Source of the DNA: CAYSSJ01 sp964433675
GTDB taxonomy: Bacteria; Cloacimonadota; Cloacimonadia; Cloacimonadales; TCS61
Assembly (NCBI GenBank): GCA_964433675.1
Contig: CAYSSJ010000006.1
Coordinates: 1-64,000, forward strand
DNA length: 64,000 bases
Direction: 5' to 3'
Made by a program: the position numbers and the translations under genes. The first letter of the stretch is position 1. Each line of letters opens with the position of its first letter. Of the stretch, positions 60,072-64,000 are shown piece by piece. Below the pieces are notes generated by a model. That model ran no database searches. It had not been told where the DNA came from and was given only the letters and a program-made list of their open reading frames with translations.

Positions 60072-61019
60072 CTATTTTCTTTTGGACTTAGTGCCCAGTT
60101 TCTTTTGTCTTTTTTGGAAATGCTCTACCAATAGTGGGCTTGCCACAAATATGGATGAATAAGTACCGACTATCACACCGATGAGCAGTGCAAATGCGAA
60201 GTCGTTTATCACCGTACCACCGAATATATACAAAGATAAGACTACCACGAAGGTCGTCATAGACGTAATAACTGTCCTGCTCAGTGTTTCATTTATGCTG
60301 AAATTAATAACATTACTATAGGAATCTTTGCGATGTAATTTCAGATCTTCACGTATCCTATCAAAGATAACGATCGTATCATTCAGCGAATAACCGACAA
60401 TCATCAACAAGGCAGCTACTACTGCCAAACTGACCTCTTTTCCCATAAGCGAGAATATACCTACGGTAATAAGAATGTCGTGGAACAGAGCGATCACAGC
60501 TGCTATTCCGAACGAAAACTCAAACCGCCACCAGATATAGATCACAATTCCCAATAGTGCCCAAAATATCGCCAGAATAGCTTTCCCGCGCAGTTCTTCA
60601 CCGATGCGTGGTCCAACTTCATCCATCCGACGCATAAAGTATTCAGGATCGATATGCTCAGGGAAACTCATTCTGATGGTATCCAAGATCTTATCTCCAA
60701 TACCTTCGGCTTCTTGAGTATTGATCAGGAAAAGATTGCGTTGATCCACTCCTCGTAATGCTTGGATCTCAGTTCCATATATCTCGTTCTCTTCCAGAGC
60801 GTCTCGTATATCTGCGACAGTTAATCTCTCTGTAGTTTCACTAACCGGGGTCAAATCCAATTCCAAGGATAAACCGCCGGTGAAATCTATACCGTAATTC
60901 GGACCGCCATTGATAATCAAAGAAATCACTCCAGCCAAAATTACTACTATCGATAATATGAAGGAAAATTTCCGTTTTCCGACAAAATCTATTTTTGTGT
61001 TATCGAAGAATCTCATCAT
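60072..61019 (-). CDS. secF: Protein translocase subunit SecF
   Basis: With SecD it uses the proton-motive force to assist the late stage of Sec export. There are six transmembrane segments. The first periplasmic domain begins GPNYGIDFTGGLSLELDL (the conserved GIDFTGG). Later conserved parts are GYSLNDTIVIFDRIREDL and NETLSRTVITSMTTFVVVLSL. The 315-aa length is normal. Two ATG codons are adjacent; the second (61016) has better spacing from GGGGG. It begins 5 bases after secD, and its 3' end faces the bidirectional terminator. Confidence 0.96.
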   Translation of the reverse strand: MMRFFDNTKIDFVGKRKFSFILSIVVILAGVISLIINGGPNYGIDFTGGLSLELDLTPVSETTERLTVADIRDALEENEIYGTEIQALRGVDQRNLFLINTQEAEGIGDKILDTIRMSFPEHIDPEYFMRRMDEVGPRIGEELRGKAILAIFWALLGIVIYIWWRFEFSFGIAAVIALFHDILITVGIFSLMGKEVSLAVVAALLMIVGYSLNDTIVIFDRIREDLKLHRKDSYSNVINFSINETLSRTVITSMTTFVVVLSLYIFGGTVINDFAFALLIGVIVGTYSSIFVASPLLVEHFQKRQKKLGTKSKRK

Positions 61020-61024
61020 GCCCC

Positions 61025-62626
61025 CTAAATACTCAGTCTTTCACGTCTGATATTTGTAATAAAAGTGTCGAATATCGCTTTACCCAAGATCAATGCTGCA
61101 AACATAGAGCCGATAATACCTATAGATAAAGTTACAGCAAAACCACGGATAGGTCCTGTGCCGAACTGATAAAGAACGATGGCTGTGATCAGAGTAGTAA
61201 TATTGGCATCCAAAATAGTGACCAAAGCTCTGCTAAATCCGCCATCTACTGCGGTTCTAACGGTTTTTCCAACCTTCAAGTTCTCTCTGATTCTCTCGAA
61301 TATGATCACATTTGCATCTACCGCCATACCGATAGTAAGGATCATCCCGGCGATACCGGGCATTGTCAGCGTACCTTCCAACATGGTTAAAACAGCAATA
61401 ATGAAGCAAATATTAACCAGTAAAGCAATATTAGCGATCAAGCCGGACAATTTGTAATAGATCAGCATGAAGAGCACAACTATACACATGCCAATGAGCG
61501 CTGCCATAATACCGGCGCGGATACTATCGGAGCCCAAAGTCGGACCGACAGTTCTTTCTTCCATGATATTGACTGGTGCGGGTAGATTACCGGCACGGAG
61601 AACTATTACGAGATCTTGTGTCTCCTGCATGGTGAATTCACCGGTGATCTGAGCTTCTCCACCGGGGATTCTATCTTGGATAGTGGGAGCCACATATACC
61701 ACATCATCCAATACGATCGCCAATCTACGCTGAATATTCTGTCCGGTAACATTGGCAAATATACGAGCTCCTTCACGACTGAAGTTCAGAGCTACATAAG
61801 GCTTACCAGAAGTTCTAGGATCATAACCTTCACCGATACGCACAGCAGCACTATCGAGGTACTGACCGGTTAGCTCCGCCCTATCTCTGAGGACATAGAC
61901 CTCGCGGGCTGCATAAGGATCTTCGCGATTTTCTTTTCCCAAGAGGATTTGCAATCCGGCAGGAATCTGCTTTTGAAATTCTTCATCTTCCAATAGTCTT
62001 CTGAATTTATCAAGATGTCTGTATTCTACCAGTCCGGTGCGACCTTCGGCTGTAGTTAAGGCTGTAAAGATCCTGTCATTCACACTGAAATCTTCCATTT
62101 CTTCTTCATCTGCGAGAATATCTATCATCTCATCTTCGTCTATCTCTTCGGTAAATTCATCCAAAAAATCATAGCGTTCATGGTTATCTTTGAGATATTC
62201 ATTCAAAGCATTGTAAGTTTCTTCGATATTTTCGGAGGATGCTACCAGTTTGAATTCAAGCATAGCGGTTCTACCAATCAGGTCTTTTGCTCTTTCCGGA
62301 TCATCCAAACCGGGTAATTGGACAGTAATTCTATTGGAACCGGAACGCTGAATACTAGGCTCGGCTACTCCAAATTGATCGATACGGTTTCTGATGATCT
62401 CCAGAGCGGAACGCACCGCTTCTTCTCGTTCACTCTCCGAAAGCTGTACTTCACTGAAATCTACTTCCAGTTGTAACTGTGTACCGCCTTGGAGATCCAA
62501 TCCCAAGTTCAGACGCTTCTCCGTCCAAAATCCCGGGAGATTGGGAACGATAAGAGGAAGGAAATAATATAGGGTGACAAGCAAAACAACGAGAATGATT
62601 ATCCCCCTGATCTTGTGTTTCTTCAT
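61025..62626 (-). CDS. secD: Protein translocase subunit SecD
   Basis: Partner of SecF in Sec-dependent export. After the first transmembrane segment comes the P1 domain with LNLGLDLQGGTQLQLEV (the D1 motif) and ALEIIRNRIDQFGVAEPSIQR. The later membrane part contains GMILTIGMAVDANVIIFERIRE (D4 motif) and ALVTILDANITTLITAIVLYQFGTGPIRGFAVTL. The total is 533 aa and six transmembrane segments, the long SecD form. An acidic insertion (EFTEEIDEDEMIDILADEE) lies at about 160-180. AAGGAG precedes the ATG. Confidence 0.96.
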   Translation of the reverse strand: MKKHKIRGIIILVVLLVTLYYFLPLIVPNLPGFWTEKRLNLGLDLQGGTQLQLEVDFSEVQLSESEREEAVRSALEIIRNRIDQFGVAEPSIQRSGSNRITVQLPGLDDPERAKDLIGRTAMLEFKLVASSENIEETYNALNEYLKDNHERYDFLDEFTEEIDEDEMIDILADEEEMEDFSVNDRIFTALTTAEGRTGLVEYRHLDKFRRLLEDEEFQKQIPAGLQILLGKENREDPYAAREVYVLRDRAELTGQYLDSAAVRIGEGYDPRTSGKPYVALNFSREGARIFANVTGQNIQRRLAIVLDDVVYVAPTIQDRIPGGEAQITGEFTMQETQDLVIVLRAGNLPAPVNIMEERTVGPTLGSDSIRAGIMAALIGMCIVVLFMLIYYKLSGLIANIALLVNICFIIAVLTMLEGTLTMPGIAGMILTIGMAVDANVIIFERIRENLKVGKTVRTAVDGGFSRALVTILDANITTLITAIVLYQFGTGPIRGFAVTLSIGIIGSMFAALILGKAIFDTFITNIRRERLSI

Positions 62627-62715
62627 ACTTATTTTGCTCCTTTTTATACTTTCTTATGATCTTTATACATAGTTGCTCAAAAAGTTTAATTGCATCTTAA
62701 AAGTCAAGAGATTTG

Positions 62716-63018
62716 TCACATAGTTTTAAATCCGATATTTTTGTCTTCCGGTTTTCCGGGCAGCTTTATCTCACCGTGTTGCTTTTCGTAGTTAGCGATA
62801 TTTTTTTCCAATATCTTCATCAACTGCTTGGCATGCTGAGGTGTGGCTATAATCCGACTATAGATCTTTGCTTTGGAGAGACCCGGCACGATTCGACCGC
62901 AATCTATCACGAATTCTGAGGTGGAATGGGTAATCATGAAAAAGTTTGCATATACACCTTCTCCTACTTGTTCATCCAGGGAAATATTCAACTGTTTTTT
63001 TTGTGATTTCTGTTGCAT
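62716..63018 (-). CDS. DUF3467-family protein, 100 aa
   Basis: A small soluble protein matching the DUF3467 pattern: YANFFMITHSTSEFVIDCGRIVPG and a C-terminal helix ending in ATPQHAKQLMKILEKNIANYEKQHG. The family function is unknown. AAAGGAG precedes the ATG at a good distance. It begins 4 bases after coaD and ends about 90 bases before secD, so it could be co-transcribed with either. The fold is probably a beta-sheet with one helix. I can add nothing about its role from this sequence. Confidence 0.86.
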   Translation of the reverse strand: MQQKSQKKQLNISLDEQVGEGVYANFFMITHSTSEFVIDCGRIVPGLSKAKIYSRIIATPQHAKQLMKILEKNIANYEKQHGEIKLPGKPEDKNIGFKTM

Positions 63019-63022
63019 TTTT

Positions 63023-63508
63023 CTACTCCTTTTTAAAATATTTTTGTTTCAAAGCCTGCTCGACCACAGGTGGTAAAAAATCTTGAACTTCTCCACCAAG
63101 ACTAACTATTTGGCGTATCATAGTCGAGCTGAGATAGAGATATTTATGATCGGGTACAAAGAAGATCGTATCGATAGAATTTGACAAGGTCTTATTCATC
63201 AACGCTTGAGATAGTTCATACTCAAAATCGGAGATAGCTCTCAAACCCCGGATCATCACAATAGCTCCGATCTCATTGGCGTAATCTACTACTAATCCTT
63301 GAAAACTCGTCACCTTTACTTTGGGGATATGCTGAGTGGCTTGCAGGCAAAGTTCGGTTCGCTCTTCAATACTAAAAATCGTTTCTTTGCCTGTATGTTC
63401 GGCTACGGCAAGAATGATTTCATCAAAGATATTGGCAGCTTTGAGCAAAATATCGATATGACCGTAGGTGATGGGATCAAATGTGCCGGGATAAATAGCT
63501 TTTCTCAT
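63023..63508 (-). CDS. coaD: Phosphopantetheine adenylyltransferase
   Basis: Transfers AMP to 4'-phosphopantetheine, the penultimate step of coenzyme A synthesis. The nucleotidyltransferase motif is TFDPITYGHIDI, the C-terminal ATP site is HKYLYLSSTMIRQIVSLGG (an ISSSxVR-like form), and VMIRGLRAISDFEYE is typical of the family. The frame opens with a TTG at 63511, but the ATG at 63508 overlaps the upstream stop by one base (TGATG), and GAGGAG fits it. The 161-aa length is normal. It lies between the M24 peptidase and the DUF3467 gene. Confidence 0.96.
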   Translation of the reverse strand: MRKAIYPGTFDPITYGHIDILLKAANIFDEIILAVAEHTGKETIFSIEERTELCLQATQHIPKVKVTSFQGLVVDYANEIGAIVMIRGLRAISDFEYELSQALMNKTLSNSIDTIFFVPDHKYLYLSSTMIRQIVSLGGEVQDFLPPVVEQALKQKYFKKE

Positions 63509-64000
63509 CAACGCTCCTCTGCCAACGCTTTTTCTCGGATGGCTATCAGTTCATCTATCTCTTTGGGGATATTTTTGCTCAGATTTCGACATCCATTCTC
63601 GGTTACTAAAATATCATCTTCTATCCGAACTCCGATGTTCTCTTCAGTGATGTATATTCCCGGTTCTACTGTAATTACGCATCCGGTAGCCAAGGTAGAT
63701 TCCCTACCGCCCACATCGTGAGCATCCATACCGAGATGATGGCTGACACTATGCATATAGTATTCGCGATAATCATCTTTTGTTTCTATCAACTTCAATC
63801 TTATCAAAGCTTCTGCTATCATATCGGCTGCTTTACTGTTCAGCTCCGGCAGAGAAATGCCGGGTTTTACCATTCCTATGATCTCTTTTTGTACCTCCAA
63901 GACCTCCTGATATACTGCCTTCTGGCGTGGTGAGAAATCATCCGCTACCGGATAGGTACGACTGATATCAGCACAGTAATTATTGTAAGCTGCACCAACA
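63508..64000 (-). CDS. pepP: Xaa-Pro aminopeptidase / M24 peptidase, partial
   Basis: Only the C-terminal part is in the window; the gene begins beyond 64000. The frame is open from 64000 to the stop at 63508. It shows GAAYNNYCADISRTYPV at the window edge, then SVSHHLGMDAHDVGG, VITVEPGIYI and VGVRIEDDILVT-like segments. These supply the metal ligands of the M24 pita-bread fold (Asp, His, Glu, Glu). The closest type is aminopeptidase P, which removes an N-terminal residue before proline. The stop overlaps the coaD start by one base, so the two are translationally coupled. Confidence 0.92.
   Translation of the reverse strand, partial: VGAAYNNYCADISRTYPVADDFSPRQKAVYQEVLEVQKEIIGMVKPGISLPELNSKAADMIAEALIRLKLIETKDDYREYYMHSVSHHLGMDAHDVGGRESTLATGCVITVEPGIYITEENIGVRIEDDILVTENGCRNLSKNIPKEIDELIAIREKALAEER

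Overview
The window looks like a chromosome segment of a Gram-negative bacterium of the FCB group. The best guess is Cloacimonadota (WWE1) or a close relative; this is inference and no marker was compared. Supporting signs are an outer-membrane and lipid A toolkit (BamA, OmpH/Skp, LpxD, an LpxC-FabZ fusion, LpxA), two proteins with type IX-style C-terminal sorting tails, a gingipain-type C25 peptidase like PorU, and moderately AT-rich DNA. Several promoters look like ordinary TTGACA / 17 bp / AT-rich -10 sites, which argues against typical Bacteroidota promoters. There is no prophage, CRISPR array, rRNA operon or transposase gene.

Layout. 1-50: 3' half of tRNA-Lys. 223-3990 (minus): a small hypothetical, a membrane protein, a beta-lactamase-fold serine hydrolase, a DUF6765-like protein and a lipoprotein. 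4051-13881 (minus): two giant sensor histidine kinases in one transcription unit, 2506 aa and 761 aa. 13882-16603: class I fructose-bisphosphate aldolase set between two repeat-rich gaps that carry two nearly identical 222-bp elements and long 7-bp-periodic arrays. 16604-20157 (minus): YrbL-like kinase-fold protein, pyruvate kinase, EamA exporter, HELLH metalloprotein; then tRNA-Ala.

20441-33644 (plus): bamA, tRNA-Pro, a type IX-sorted repeat protein, an AddAB-like nuclease-helicase pair, glmM, a 61-aa membrane protein and a lipoprotein nitroreductase. 33641-55949 (minus): a metallopeptidase/TolB-propeller/beta-barrel protein, an MCE/ABC pair (MlaD, MlaF), mtaB, aspS, a lipoprotein, gyrA, gyrB, a PASTA protein, rsmB, ruvA, ruvC, yebC, an EF-G-like GTPase and the C25 peptidase. 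56288-60031 (plus): ompH, lpxD, lpxC-fabZ, lpxA, closed by a strong hairpin terminator. 60072-64000 (minus): secF, secD, DUF3467, coaD and a truncated Xaa-Pro peptidase.

How they fit together. The window is mostly housekeeping with an envelope theme: SecDF exports, BamA and OmpH place outer-membrane proteins, the Lpx genes make lipid A, MlaDF moves lipids, and the C25 peptidase may process type IX cargo. DNA maintenance (gyrase, RuvAC, AddAB) is interleaved. The most unusual parts are the 2506-aa kinase, the period-7 repeats around the aldolase gene, the three-part peptidase/propeller/barrel protein, and the EF-G paralogue with Tyr in place of the catalytic His.
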